Source: Pseudomonadales bacterium
Lineage (GTDB): Bacteria > Pseudomonadota > Gammaproteobacteria > Pseudomonadales > Pseudohongiellaceae
DNA length: 50,425 nucleotides
Reading direction: 5' to 3'
NCBI GenBank assembly: GCA_022819645.1
Contig: JAJEGU010000013.1
Location: 1-50,425 of the forward strand
The position numbers and the translations under genes are program-made. The notes under the pieces were generated by a model. That model was not told the DNA's origin, ran no database searches, and saw only the letters and a list, made by a program, of their open reading frames with translations. This document shows, piece after piece, positions 1 through 7,917 of this stretch (within the stretch, counting starts at the first letter, position 1; each line of letters opens with the position of its first letter).

Positions 1-875
1 AGAAGCTGATTGCGCTGCTGGAGGAGCAGAAGCAGGTCATGATTCACGATGCCGTCACGGGCCGGATCGATGTTCGCACCGGCAAGCCCTACCCCGCCTA
101 TAAGCACTCTGGCGTCGAATGGCTGGGGGATGTGCCAGCGCATTGGGATGTGCGGAGACTACGAAATGTTGGAGAAGCGCTAATTGGTCTGACATATGAT
201 CTTAGCGACATTGTTGACAGAGACGATGGACTGCTTGTGCTGCGCGCCTCAAACATTCAAGACGGCAAGATAGTTGAGGCCGACAACGTCTACGTTCGGT
301 GTCGAGTCCCCGACAAATTGCTCACAAGAGAGGGTGATATTCTCCTGTGCTCAAGAAGCGGAAGTCGATCTTTAGTAGGAAAGAATGCCCGAATCTATGC
401 CAAGTGTGCTGATGTAACATTTGGAGCTTTTATGACAGTATTTCGCAGCGCAAATAACGACTTCTTAGTGCATGCATTCAATTCGGAACTATTCGAGCGC
501 CAATCTGGAGCCTTCCTAACTTCCACGATAAATCAACTCACATTATCAATGCTCTACGGCATCAGAGTCCCATTTCCACCTATGGATGAGCAATCGGAAA
601 TTGTCTGTTACCTAAACGATGCAATCACGAACACAACACACGCCATCGACGACGCAAACCATGAAATCGAATTGTTCCGCGAATACCGCACCCGCCTTAT
701 CGCTGATGTCGTCACCGGCAAGCTCGATGTGCGCGAAGCAGCAGCCAATCTCCCGGAATTGGAAGCCGTCGCGGAAAGCAACGGCGAGATAACTCCAAAT
801 AAATGCGGTTCGCAACAATCCAACACAACCTTGCATAATGAGGCACCGCAAACAGCCCCGGGAGGCAGCTCGTGA
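1..875 (+). CDS. hsdS: Type I restriction-modification specificity subunit HsdS, 3' part only
   Basis: The reading frame is open from base 3 and has no start in the window, so this is the C-terminal part of HsdS, about 290 residues. It begins in the central conserved helix (EEQKQVMIHDAVTGRID), enters the second target-recognition domain at GVEWLGDVPAHWDVRRL, and ends with the distal conserved helix (LFREYRTRLIADVVTGKLD). HsdS subunits read a bipartite DNA target and hold HsdM and HsdR in the complex. The gene stops at a TGA that overlaps the GTG start of the Fic gene by 4 bp, so the two are co-translated. hsdM is not visible and presumably lies upstream, outside the window. The target-recognition domain is more AT-rich than the flanking helices, as is common for exchanged recognition domains. 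Family assignment is very secure; the specificity cannot be predicted. Confidence 0.93.
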   Translation, partial: KLIALLEEQKQVMIHDAVTGRIDVRTGKPYPAYKHSGVEWLGDVPAHWDVRRLRNVGEALIGLTYDLSDIVDRDDGLLVLRASNIQDGKIVEADNVYVRCRVPDKLLTREGDILLCSRSGSRSLVGKNARIYAKCADVTFGAFMTVFRSANNDFLVHAFNSELFERQSGAFLTSTINQLTLSMLYGIRVPFPPMDEQSEIVCYLNDAITNTTHAIDDANHEIELFREYRTRLIADVVTGKLDVREAAANLPELEAVAESNGEITPNKCGSQQSNTTLHNEAPQTAPGGSS

Positions 876-1729
876 AATCGTTTCGAGACAATCGGCTGCG
901 CGATTACGAAGCCCCTATGGGATGCGTCCTGCTGCTCAATGACATCGCCGAGTTCAAGGGTAAACAGGACATACTCGTTGGCGCGTCTCCAGAAGCATTG
1001 CAGACATTGCGGGACACCTCGACAATTCAAAGTGTCGAATCGTCCAATCGGATTGAAGGCGTCACCGTTTCGCAACATCGCCTGAGACCGCTCGTGCTGG
1101 AAAATGCCCGGCCAAAAGACCGTGCCGAGCACGAAGTGCTGGGCTATCGGCTGGCGTTCGACGAAATCTGCGCCGACCCCGGCGCCCTGCCCATTAACCC
1201 GGCAACGCTTAAACGCCTGCACGCGCTTTGCCAGTCCACCAGCGGCGATGCCGGCGAGTTCAAGCGCATCGACAACGAAATCGTTTCAATCTCGCCGGGG
1301 CAGCCGCCCTCTGTTCGTTTCCGCTGTCTCGCCGCATCCGAAACCCCGGAGGCAATCGAGGAGCTTTGCCTGCTCTATCGCTTCACGCTGGAACAGGACA
1401 ACGCGCCGCCACTCGTCGCCATCGCCGCGCTGGTGCTGGATTTCCTTTGCATCCACCCGTTTCGCGACGGCAACGGGCGCGTCTCCCGTTTGCTCACGCT
1501 ACTGGCGCTGCTTCAGCACGGTTACGAAATCGGCCGTTATATCAGCCTGGAACGCCTTGTCGAGGAGTCGCGCGAATCCTATTACGACTGCCTGCAGCAA
1601 AGTTCCCGGAATTGGCATGAAGCCGAACACGATCCAACCCCCTGGTTCAGCTTCTTTTTCGCTATCGTTCGCCGCGCCTGCTCCGAACTCGAAAAACGCT
1701 TGGGCGATCCGACCACAAATGGAAGTTGA
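872..1729 (+). CDS. Fic/DOC family protein with N-terminal inhibitory helix
   Basis: This 285-residue protein starts at a GTG overlapping the hsdS stop by 4 bp. It carries the Fic active-site motif HPFRDGNGR from about residue 195 (HPFx[D/E]GNGRxxR), with the catalytic His and the anion-binding loop intact. A candidate autoinhibitory motif of the form S-x-x-x-E-G is seen at residues 58-63 (SNRIEG), the arrangement of class II Fic proteins, where the Glu blocks productive ATP binding. Such enzymes usually transfer AMP from ATP to a protein hydroxyl. The target is unknown. Its place inside a type I restriction operon is seen in other bacteria and suggests a regulatory or guard role, but that is inference. 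All catalytic residues look intact, so the gene is probably functional. Confidence 0.9.
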   Translation: MKSFRDNRLRDYEAPMGCVLLLNDIAEFKGKQDILVGASPEALQTLRDTSTIQSVESSNRIEGVTVSQHRLRPLVLENARPKDRAEHEVLGYRLAFDEICADPGALPINPATLKRLHALCQSTSGDAGEFKRIDNEIVSISPGQPPSVRFRCLAASETPEAIEELCLLYRFTLEQDNAPPLVAIAALVLDFLCIHPFRDGNGRVSRLLTLLALLQHGYEIGRYISLERLVEESRESYYDCLQQSSRNWHEAEHDPTPWFSFFFAIVRRACSELEKRLGDPTTNGS

Positions 1730-1828
1730 GTCAAATACCCCAAGTGCCCGAACTCGGCAATGCCAAAGGTGATAAAACCGCCAGCAGCAAGTAATCTAGC
1801 CTCACTGAAACTGTGGGGTTGTGTGAAA

Positions 1829-2135
1829 ATGCGAAACATCACTGTATCCGTAGACGAGGAAACCCATCGTCAGGCGCGAATTCGGGCCGCGGAGCTTGAC
1901 ACATCCATTTCCGCCCTCGTGCGACGGTATCTGCAAAGCCTGGATTCCGACCCGGGGGATTTCCGATGCGGACGTTTCGGACGAGGTATCCTCCCCGGCT
2001 TCCGGTGAGGCAAGGAATCGGCGACGCGAGAAACTGCTCGAAGCGGTTGAGAAAATTCGTCAAACTTCGCCTGGCTTCAGCGCATCGGAAAACCTGCCTC
2101 GTGAAGAGCTATACGCTCGGGGGCGCTCGATTTGA
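1829..2135 (+). pseudogene. VapB-type ribbon-helix-helix antitoxin, frameshifted
   Basis: The N-terminal half (MRNITVSVDEETHRQAR, continuing to ALVRRYLQSL) is a CopG/RHH DNA-binding antitoxin of the kind paired with VapC PIN toxins. Near position 1950 the frame is lost: the original frame runs to a short stop at 2008, while the +1 frame continues with KLLEAVEKIRQTSPGFSASE and PREELYARG, a typical VapB toxin-binding tail (phenylalanine-rich segment plus [R/E]ELY). Joined together, the two halves make a normal antitoxin of about 100 residues. I therefore read it as one gene broken by a single indel. The toxin after it is also broken. The functional alternative, programmed frameshifting, is unlikely, since I see no slippery run at the junction. 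Confidence 0.72.
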
Positions 2136-2145
2136 GGATAGCGTA

Positions 2146-2409
2146 GTGCATTTTGTTGACTCCAACGTTCTGATCTACGCCGCAAGCCCCGACCCAGGCG
2201 AAGAGGACAAACATGAGATCAATCTTATCCGCGAATACCGCACACGCCTCATCGCCGATGTCGTCACCGGCAAGCTCGATGTCCGCGAGGCGGCCAAAAC
2301 ACTGCCGAACGCAGACCTATCCAGTTCCGTCGACGAAACCGATATAATGCAGGCTGAGTCGAAAGCCCCAAAGGTCAAATTCGGCAGCGTCGGGGAGGCG
2401 GACCTATGA
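2146..2409 (+). pseudogene. Chimeric remnant: VapC PIN-toxin N-terminus fused to an HsdS C-terminal tail
   Basis: From a possible GTG start the first 23 or so residues (VHFVDSNVLIYAASPDPGE) match the start of a VapC PIN ribonuclease, including the first catalytic Asp in FVDSN. The sequence then switches, in frame, to INLIREYRTRLIADVVTGKL, which is the distal helix of a type I HsdS subunit, followed by an acidic HsdS-like tail. The rest of the PIN domain, with the other catalytic acidic residues, is absent, so it cannot be an active toxin. The hsdS part resembles bases 661-755 but differs at many third positions, so it comes from a different hsdS allele rather than a fresh copy. The TGA overlaps the next ATG by 4 bp. 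It is best seen as a recombination scar left when an hsdS gene was lost. Confidence 0.75.
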
Positions 2410-2633
2410 CAAACTGGGACACCTGCCCGGCGGTGGAACGAAAGCCGGGGAAAGTCAGTGGCGCCTGGGTTTTTGCGGGCACACGTATTCCGTTGTATGC
2501 CCTTTATGAGAACCTTGCCAGTGGCGCCACGGTCGAGGAGTTCGTTGAGTGGTTCCCGGGCGTAGACGAGAAGCAGGTTCGCACGGTGCTCGAATACGAG
2601 GCCCGTGCGCTTAGAACGGCTCTGGCGCGTTGA
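2406..2633 (+). CDS. DUF433 family antitoxin
   Basis: This small protein of 75 residues has the DUF433 pattern: GAWVFAGTRIPLYALYENLA, followed by a helix-turn-helix-like segment (TVEEFVEWFPGVDEKQVRTVL). DUF433 proteins are antitoxins that partner PIN-like DUF5615 toxins. Exactly such a partner follows, with a 4-bp TTGA overlap, so the two are translationally coupled. It also overlaps the preceding remnant by 4 bp (ATGA). The pair is intact, unlike the VapBC pair just upstream. It probably binds its toxin and represses its own promoter, as is usual for the class, but there is no obvious separate promoter and it may simply be read from the restriction operon. Confidence 0.85.
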   Translation: MTNWDTCPAVERKPGKVSGAWVFAGTRIPLYALYENLASGATVEEFVEWFPGVDEKQVRTVLEYEARALRTALAR

Positions 2634-2956
2634 GGCTGCTATTTGACCAAGGCACGCCAGCCCCTCTCCGGAATCACCTTCCAACGCACTCCGTGGATAC
2701 GCTCGCGGAAAAAGGGTGGTCGGAAAAGAGCAACGGCGAGTTGCTAGATCTGGCTGAGATGGAGGGGTATCAGGTACTCGTTACTACCGACCAGAGCCTG
2801 AGACATCAACAGAATATCTCGGGCAAAAAACTCGGCATCGTCATATTGCTTTCAGCGAACTGGCCGCAAGTTCGCCGCTGTGTGTCGGAGATTGGCGAAG
2901 CGATCACTGCCGTGCAAACAGGAACGTTCATCGAAGTGCCGATAGGCGCCTATTGA
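2630..2956 (+). CDS. DUF5615 PIN-like toxin
   Basis: This 108-residue protein begins at a TTG that overlaps the stop of the DUF433 gene. The start RLLFDQGTPAPLRNHL carries the first acidic residue of the PIN-like fold, LVTTDQSLRHQ supplies the central Asp of a (T)DxD/N-like motif, and IVILLSANWPQVRR is the usual last strand and helix. Such proteins are predicted RNases, the toxin half of type II DUF433/DUF5615 modules. The gene stops one base before the GTG of hsdR, so it looks like part of the same transcription unit. The unusual start codon and overlap suggest its dose is set by coupling to the antitoxin. The toxic activity has not been shown and is inferred from the family. Confidence 0.85.
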   Translation: MRLLFDQGTPAPLRNHLPTHSVDTLAEKGWSEKSNGELLDLAEMEGYQVLVTTDQSLRHQQNISGKKLGIVILLSANWPQVRRCVSEIGEAITAVQTGTFIEVPIGAY

Positions 2957-2957
2957 C

Positions 2958-5711
2958 GTGGCGACGGACACCTCCGAACTCGGTCTCGAACGCCTGATCT
3001 GCACCGCGCTGGCGGGACACCCATGCGAGCCTCCCGGAGCGGCTGCTGTCGGCGAGCCGCCCGCCGGCTACGGCACACCCACTCCGGGCAACGAACAAGC
3101 ACAACAACGCTTCGCCCGGAATCGCTTCACCGTCACCCGGCAATTGCGCTACAGCCGCGACGAAACCCAGCGCTCACTGGATATCGCGCTCTTCATCAAC
3201 GGCCTGCCGGTCATCACTTTCGAACTGAAGAACAACCTGACCAAACAGACTGTTGACGACGCCATCGCGCAATACCGCCGGGACCGCAATCCGTGCGAAA
3301 AACTGTTCGAACTTGGCCGCTGCATCGCCCATTTCGCCGTCGATGAAGCCGAAGCGCGTTTCTGCACGCATCTGAAAGGCAAGGCATCGTGGTTTCTTCC
3401 CTTCAATCGGGGATGGAACGACGGCGCGGGCAATCCGCCCAATCCGAACGGCATCAAGGTGGATTATCTCTGGCGTGAAGTGCTGACCCGCGAAAACCTG
3501 ACCGGCATTCTCGAAAACTATGTCCAACTGCTTGAGATTCGCGACGAGAAGACAAAACGGAAGAAGCGCAGTCAGGTCTGGCCGCGCTATCACCAACTCG
3601 ATGTCGTGCGCAGCCTGCTTGCCGATACCGCGGCGAACGGCGCGGGGAAAAGATACCTGATCCAGCATTCGGCCGGCAGTGGCAAGAGCAACTCCATCGC
3701 CTGGCTGGCGCACCAATTGATCGGGCTGGCACGCGACGGCGCCGCCGTTTTCGACTCGATCATCGTCGTGACCGATCGGCTGATCCTGGACAAACAGATT
3801 ACCGGAACCATCCGCCAATACGCACAGATCGGCGCCACGGTCGACCACGCGCAGCGTTCGGGCGACCTGCGCCGATTCATAGAATCGGGCAAGAAGATCA
3901 TCATTTCCACGGTGCAGAAGTTTCCCTTCATTCTCGACGAAATCGGCAACGAGCAACGCGGCCGGAATTTCGCCATCATCATCGACGAGGCGCATTCCAG
4001 CCAGGGCGGGAAAACCAGCGCGGCGATGGCGCAGGCGCTGTCCGAAGATGGCGCAGAGGGCGAAGACGAGACATTCGAAGACCAGATTAACCGATTGATG
4101 GAGTCGCGCAAACTGCTTTCCAACGCCAGCTACTTCGCCTTCACCGCCACGCCCAAGAACAAGACTCTCGAGATCTTCGGCGCGGCCAGCCCGCAGCCCG
4201 ACGGCGCCATCAAGCATCTCGCTTTCCACAGCTACACCATGAAGCAGGCGATCCAGGAAGGCTTCATACTCGATGTGCTGGCCCAATACACGCCGGTTTC
4301 GAGCTACTACAAGCTCACCAAGACTGTAGAGGATGACCCTGAGTTCGACGCGAATAAAGCCCACAAGAAACTCCGGCGCTTCGTCGAAGGCCACGACCAC
4401 GCCATTCGCCTCAAGGCCGAAATCATGGTGGATCATTTTCACGAGAAGGTACTCGCGCAACGCAAGATCGGCGGCGAAGCCCGGGCCATGGTCGTTACCA
4501 ACGGCATTGAGCGGGCCATCCAGTACTTCCACGCAATCAAGAATTATCTGAAGGAACGCAAGAGCCGGTATCAGGCCATTGTCGCATTCTCCGGCGAACA
4601 TGAGTTCGGTGGAGCGAAAGTAAGCGAAGCCTCGTTGAACGGATTCCCTTCCCGCCTGATCGCCGAAAAGATTCAGGAGGATCCCTACCGTTTCCTGATC
4701 TGCGCGGACAAGTTCCAGACCGGCTACGACGAGCCGCTACTGCACACCATGTACGTGGACAAGACGTTGTCCGGCATCAAGGCGGTGCAGACGCTTTCCC
4801 GACTCAACCGGGCGCATCCCGGCAAGCACGACGTTTTTGTACTCGATTTCCTGAACGACGCGGATTCCATTCGCGAGGCCTTCGCGCCCTTCTATCGCAC
4901 AACCATTCTTGCCGACGAGACCGACCCCAACAAGTTGCACGACTTGCAGGCCGCTCTCGATGACGCGCAGGTGTACACGCCTGAACAGGTAGAGGGCTTC
5001 GCGAGCAGTTACCTTGCCGGAGCGCCCCGTGATCAGCTCGACCCGATTCTCGAAGCCTGCATCGATGTTTACAAGCGCGAATTGGACGAGGACGGGCAAG
5101 TCGACTTCAAAGGCAAGGCAAAAGGTTTCGTCCGGACCTACAATTTTCTTTCCGCCGTTCTGCCCTGGACCAACAAGGACTGGGAGACACGCTCGATCTT
5201 CCTCAATTTCCTGATCCCCAAGCTGCCGGCGCCGAAAGAGGAGGATTTGTCCAAGGGCATTCTCGAAGCCATCGACATGGAGAGCTATCGAGTCGAGAAG
5301 CAGGCGATGCAGAAGATCATGCTGCCCGACGAGGAAACCGAACTCGATCCGGTACCCACGGGTGACAGGGGCCACCGACCCGAACCGGAACTAGACCGGC
5401 TATCCAACATCATCAACCAGTTCAACGACCTCTTCGGCGACAGGGAATGGGAAGACGCGGATCGCGTCGCTGAATTGATCACCAAGACGATCCCCAAGCG
5501 CGTGGCCAAGGACGTGGCCTACAAGAACGCCCGACAGTACTCAGACCGGGAAAACGCCCGCATCGAACACGACAAGGCCCTCCTGCGCGTCGTGACCTCA
5601 ATCATGAAGGACGATAATCAGCTGTTCAAAGAATACATGGACAACGACAGCTTCAGGCACTGGATGACAGCCAGGGTGTTCGAGCTGACCACACAGCAAG
5701 CGAATCTCTGA
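2958..5711 (+). CDS. hsdR: Type I restriction endonuclease subunit HsdR
   Basis: HsdR cuts DNA and translocates it in the type I restriction complex. Visible features in order: a PD-(D/E)XK nuclease core with D75 (SLDIALF) and E89-x-K91 (FELKN); Walker A AGSGKS near residue 240; DEAH box near 343; further SF2 helicase motifs (YFAFTATPKNKT; LICADKFQTGYDEPLL; TLSRLNRAHPGK); and a helical C-terminus ending ELTTQQANL that probably docks on HsdM/HsdS. The protein is 917 residues, shorter than the roughly 1000 of close family members as I remember them. The shortfall seems to lie around residues 38-41, where PPAGYG runs straight into TPTPGNEQA (see findings). The start is a GTG two bases after the toxin gene. 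The enzyme is recognisable with all main motifs present, but the N-terminal deletion may weaken it. Confidence 0.95.
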   Translation: MATDTSELGLERLICTALAGHPCEPPGAAAVGEPPAGYGTPTPGNEQAQQRFARNRFTVTRQLRYSRDETQRSLDIALFINGLPVITFELKNNLTKQTVDDAIAQYRRDRNPCEKLFELGRCIAHFAVDEAEARFCTHLKGKASWFLPFNRGWNDGAGNPPNPNGIKVDYLWREVLTRENLTGILENYVQLLEIRDEKTKRKKRSQVWPRYHQLDVVRSLLADTAANGAGKRYLIQHSAGSGKSNSIAWLAHQLIGLARDGAAVFDSIIVVTDRLILDKQITGTIRQYAQIGATVDHAQRSGDLRRFIESGKKIIISTVQKFPFILDEIGNEQRGRNFAIIIDEAHSSQGGKTSAAMAQALSEDGAEGEDETFEDQINRLMESRKLLSNASYFAFTATPKNKTLEIFGAASPQPDGAIKHLAFHSYTMKQAIQEGFILDVLAQYTPVSSYYKLTKTVEDDPEFDANKAHKKLRRFVEGHDHAIRLKAEIMVDHFHEKVLAQRKIGGEARAMVVTNGIERAIQYFHAIKNYLKERKSRYQAIVAFSGEHEFGGAKVSEASLNGFPSRLIAEKIQEDPYRFLICADKFQTGYDEPLLHTMYVDKTLSGIKAVQTLSRLNRAHPGKHDVFVLDFLNDADSIREAFAPFYRTTILADETDPNKLHDLQAALDDAQVYTPEQVEGFASSYLAGAPRDQLDPILEACIDVYKRELDEDGQVDFKGKAKGFVRTYNFLSAVLPWTNKDWETRSIFLNFLIPKLPAPKEEDLSKGILEAIDMESYRVEKQAMQKIMLPDEETELDPVPTGDRGHRPEPELDRLSNIINQFNDLFGDREWEDADRVAELITKTIPKRVAKDVAYKNARQYSDRENARIEHDKALLRVVTSIMKDDNQLFKEYMDNDSFRHWMTARVFELTTQQANL

Positions 5712-6034
5712 AGGGTGTCCCGTGAATTCCTTTATCCAAGCCAACATCAAGTTTGAAATTGCCCGCATTTAGCAACTTGCAATGTATTTTTATCAACAAT
5801 ATCAAACACATGATGCCGAAAGGCTGGCTCAATGCCACCCACCCGATAGCTTGCGGGAGCGAGTGTCATTCGCCACTCCCGCTAGAAACTCGAATAACGT
5901 TTGCGCCACCTCGCCAAGTAATTTCGCCTGAAATTACGCACATCGGCGCAACCCCTACTACCTTTCATGAACGAAGGCACGGCGGCCCGCCGGGGGCCGC
6001 CGTCCAACTAATTTCGAGGAAAACTGGAGTTCTC
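5712..6034. other. Intergenic leader between hsdR and the coiled-coil gene
   Basis: No convincing gene is seen in these 323 bases. They contain a short perfect inverted repeat, TAATTTC-GCCT-GAAATTA (5919-5936), which could be an operator. There is also a GC-rich hairpin with a 10-bp stem and 5-base loop (5979-6003). It has no T-run, so it is more likely a leader structure or a factor-dependent site than an intrinsic terminator. A ribosome-binding sequence (GAGGAAAACTGGAGT) precedes the ATG at 6035. Confidence 0.5.
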
Positions 6035-6508
6035 ATGAAAGCCGCAGATATACTGACCGCAACGCACCAACTGGAAGATACCGGCATGACCCGGTCTCAA
6101 TCGGAAATCATCGCCAACACCATCATCGCCGCCGTGGAGCCGCTGGCCACCAGGGAGGATCTCGAAGCCGTCAAGGCCGACATCGCAGCCCTGAGAGAAG
6201 ACACCAAGGCTGATTTCGCCGCCTTGAGGGAGGAGACCAAAGCTAACATTGCCGCCTTGAGAGAGGAGACCCAGGCTAGCTTTGCCGCCTTTAGAGAGGA
6301 GGCCCAAGCTAGCTTCGCCGGCCTGAGAGAGGATAACAAGGCTAGCATCGCCACCCTGAGAGCGGACAGCAAAGCCAACTTGGAATTTTTGACGGAACAT
6401 TTGGCGACCAAGAAAGAAGTGGAGTCTACGAAAAATTATTTATTGACCGGCTTGCTTGCACTATACGGGATACTTTTGGCCGCAGCCGTCGGCAGTGCGT
6501 TGATTTAA
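6035..6508 (+). CDS. Coiled-coil membrane-anchored protein, DUF1640-like
   Basis: The 157-residue product begins MKAADILTATHQLEDTGM, followed by QSEIIANTI and a long coiled coil, then one C-terminal membrane segment (YLLTGLLALYGILLAAAVGS). This layout is that of DUF1640 (CCDC90-like) proteins, which are short coiled coils with a C-terminal transmembrane helix; their bacterial role is unknown. Residues 49-114 are six consecutive 11-residue repeats of the type [D/N/S][F/I]AALREE[T]KA, a hendecad pattern suited to a straight or right-handed coiled coil. The start at 6035 is preferred because of the GGAG ribosome-binding site just upstream; the frame is open further upstream but shows no family similarity. 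Related genes often accompany mobile regions, but no defence function is known to me. Confidence 0.7.
   Translation: MKAADILTATHQLEDTGMTRSQSEIIANTIIAAVEPLATREDLEAVKADIAALREDTKADFAALREETKANIAALREETQASFAAFREEAQASFAGLREDNKASIATLRADSKANLEFLTEHLATKKEVESTKNYLLTGLLALYGILLAAAVGSALI
6179..6376 (+). repeat. Six in-frame 33-bp tandem repeats
   Basis: Each 33-base unit encodes an 11-residue hendecad, with a conserved GAGAGAGGA/GAGGGAGGA core (AALREE). The repeats are imperfect and abut with no spacer, so they are coding repeats within the coiled coil rather than a CRISPR array. Such arrays can change copy number by slippage in steps of 11 residues without breaking the frame. Confidence 0.85.
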
Positions 6509-6569
6509 CTTGATTTTTTGGCCCGTTCATCCCATGGCGCCACTATCCGCCACCGGCTATTCCGGCCAG

Positions 6570-7395
6570 CCCGGATATTGCATGAGCGGGTTGATTCGCC
6601 CCCGAATCCGCGATTTTCGAGACCTGTTCGGGCTTGATGGTTCCACCCGGCCGGAAACCGGACTGTCCGATACGGTTTCCAGAGACCAGGCCACGATTTT
6701 CGGGCGGTTTTTCCCGCGTGCGGGAGCGATCGGCGGATTGGGGACGAACGCGACCCCGGACCGGGTCCGCCCAAATGGAACGCGGGTCTGTCGTTGCGCC
6801 TATCCGGGTTGCAGTCTGGCCGCGGCGGTGTGGAACAGTTCCTGGTGGGGACAGGAACCGGACAGCACCAGGCGGCGGGGCGGGCTCGCGAAGGATGCGA
6901 TGAACTGCTCCACCAGCGCCTCGTGCAGGCGCATCGCGTCTTCCCGGCCCATGCCCTGCTCGAGGCGGCACAGGGTGGAAGCGCCGGCGAGCGGCCCGTC
7001 GGTGTCCACCGCCGTTTGCAGCGCCGGGTCCGAGCGCAGCTCTTCGTGGTCGTTCAAATCCTCGTATCCCAGCGCCAGCGCGTACACCCGCTGCCGGACC
7101 ATCGTCAAAAGCGAGTGCCGGCAACTGGCCTTGCGACGCGTATCGGTCAGCGCTTTCGCGGCCCGGTCGGTCAATCCCGGCATCCGGTCGGCCTGGCGCA
7201 GCAGGACAGCGCCGCCGCCGGAGGTGATGGCGCCGCCGGAAAAAGAGGTCTCCACGAGGCGACCCTTGCAGCTTGGAAAACGAATGGGTTCCAGATTACA
7301 ATCCGTCATGGGTGCAGTCCTTCGATATCGGCTTAACTAACTGAATTATATCGAAATACAGGGTGTCCCGCCCGCCTGTTCATGCAATATTCGGG
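6570..7395 (-). mobile_element. IS1380-family element with internal deletion (copy 1)
   Basis: The ends are imperfect inverted repeats: CCCGGATATTGCATGAGCGG at 6570-6589 and the reverse complement of CCCGAATATTGCATGAACAG at 7376-7395. The transposase lies on the minus strand from 7309 and has lost its middle, leaving about 145 N-terminal residues joined to the last 20 or so. About 230 bases of non-coding tail separate the stop from the left end. With both ends kept and the core lost, it resembles a deletion derivative that could be mobilised only by a full-length relative. The 3' tail is shared with the second copy at 8363-8652. No clear target duplication is visible. Confidence 0.82.
6800..7309 (-). 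pseudogene. IS1380-family transposase, internally deleted
   Basis: The 169-residue frame begins MTDCNLEPIRFPSCKGRLVE and keeps the IS1380-type N-terminal region: TSFSGGAITSGGGAVLLRQ, RVYALALGYEDLNDHEELR, STLCRLEQGM and LHEALVEQFIASFASPPRRL. In intact relatives this leads into LDFDATDxxxHGxQE, the first part of the DDE catalytic core. Here it jumps instead to LSGSCPHQELFHTAAARL, which matches the extreme C-terminus. The catalytic core is therefore missing and the protein cannot transpose. The deletion is in frame, so a small DNA-binding-like peptide could still be made and might act as a repressor, but that is speculation. Confidence 0.85.
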
Positions 7396-7408
7396 TTAGC
7401 ATTTTGGT

Positions 7409-7873
7409 ATGGTTCAAGAAGATGCGTTACTGGAAAGAGAAAAATGGTATGACTCAAGCATGACTGATCGCACAACAGAGCGACTGAAACACCTTGAGTT
7501 TCTACAAGCAAACATCACCCGAATGCATGAGGCATCGACATCCATGAAGCGCCTCGCAATTTTGGCATTTGCTTTGGGAGGCTCTTTGGCAAGGTACCTT
7601 CAGGATGTAACCACTATAGGATTAACGGTCGCAGTGATTGCCGCCATTTGGGCGCTCGACTCCAAGTATCTCCAAGTGGAGCGTGCATACAGGGCACTTT
7701 ATAATCAAGTAAGGGCATTGCCTTACACCGAACCAACTTCATTCGATTTGACTCCACCTATAAGCAAAGCTTTACCTTTAAGTGAACTATGTAGTTGGTC
7801 AACCGTAGTATTATATGGCCCGCTGATCATACTCCTTACTGCAATATGGTTATGTGCAGATTGGACCCCATAG
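7409..7873 (+). CDS. Small multi-pass membrane protein partnered with a TIR-like protein
   Basis: This protein of up to 154 residues has a charged N-terminal helix (TERLKHLEFLQANITRMHEA) and then three hydrophobic stretches: LAILAFALGGSLARYL, IGLTVAVIAAIWAL and, near the C-terminus, VVLYGPLIILLTAIWLCA. From memory, small membrane proteins of the pattern HLEFIQ..I.RM...S..(I/M)K, with a later LD..YL..ERxYRxLY motif, recur next to TIR-like DUF1863 genes. Here the second motif reads LDSKYLQVERAYRALYNQV. Such proteins resemble SLATT/2TM predicted pore-forming effectors. An internal ATG at 7460 (MTDRTTERLKHLEF) fits the family start at least as well, and neither start has a strong ribosome-binding site. 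The gene begins only 13 bases after the IS terminal repeat. The region is markedly AT-rich. Function is inferred: a membrane effector triggered by its TIR partner. Confidence 0.7.
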   Translation: MVQEDALLEREKWYDSSMTDRTTERLKHLEFLQANITRMHEASTSMKRLAILAFALGGSLARYLQDVTTIGLTVAVIAAIWALDSKYLQVERAYRALYNQVRALPYTEPTSFDLTPPISKALPLSELCSWSTVVLYGPLIILLTAIWLCADWTP

Positions 7874-7917
7874 ATTGTTGGCGCTTTCATTATTAGTAAG
7901 GAGTTAGGAGAAAAGTA

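Noticed and set aside
6179-6376. CRISPR-like array
   Set aside because: The 33-base units abut with no spacers, stay in frame and encode a coiled coil.
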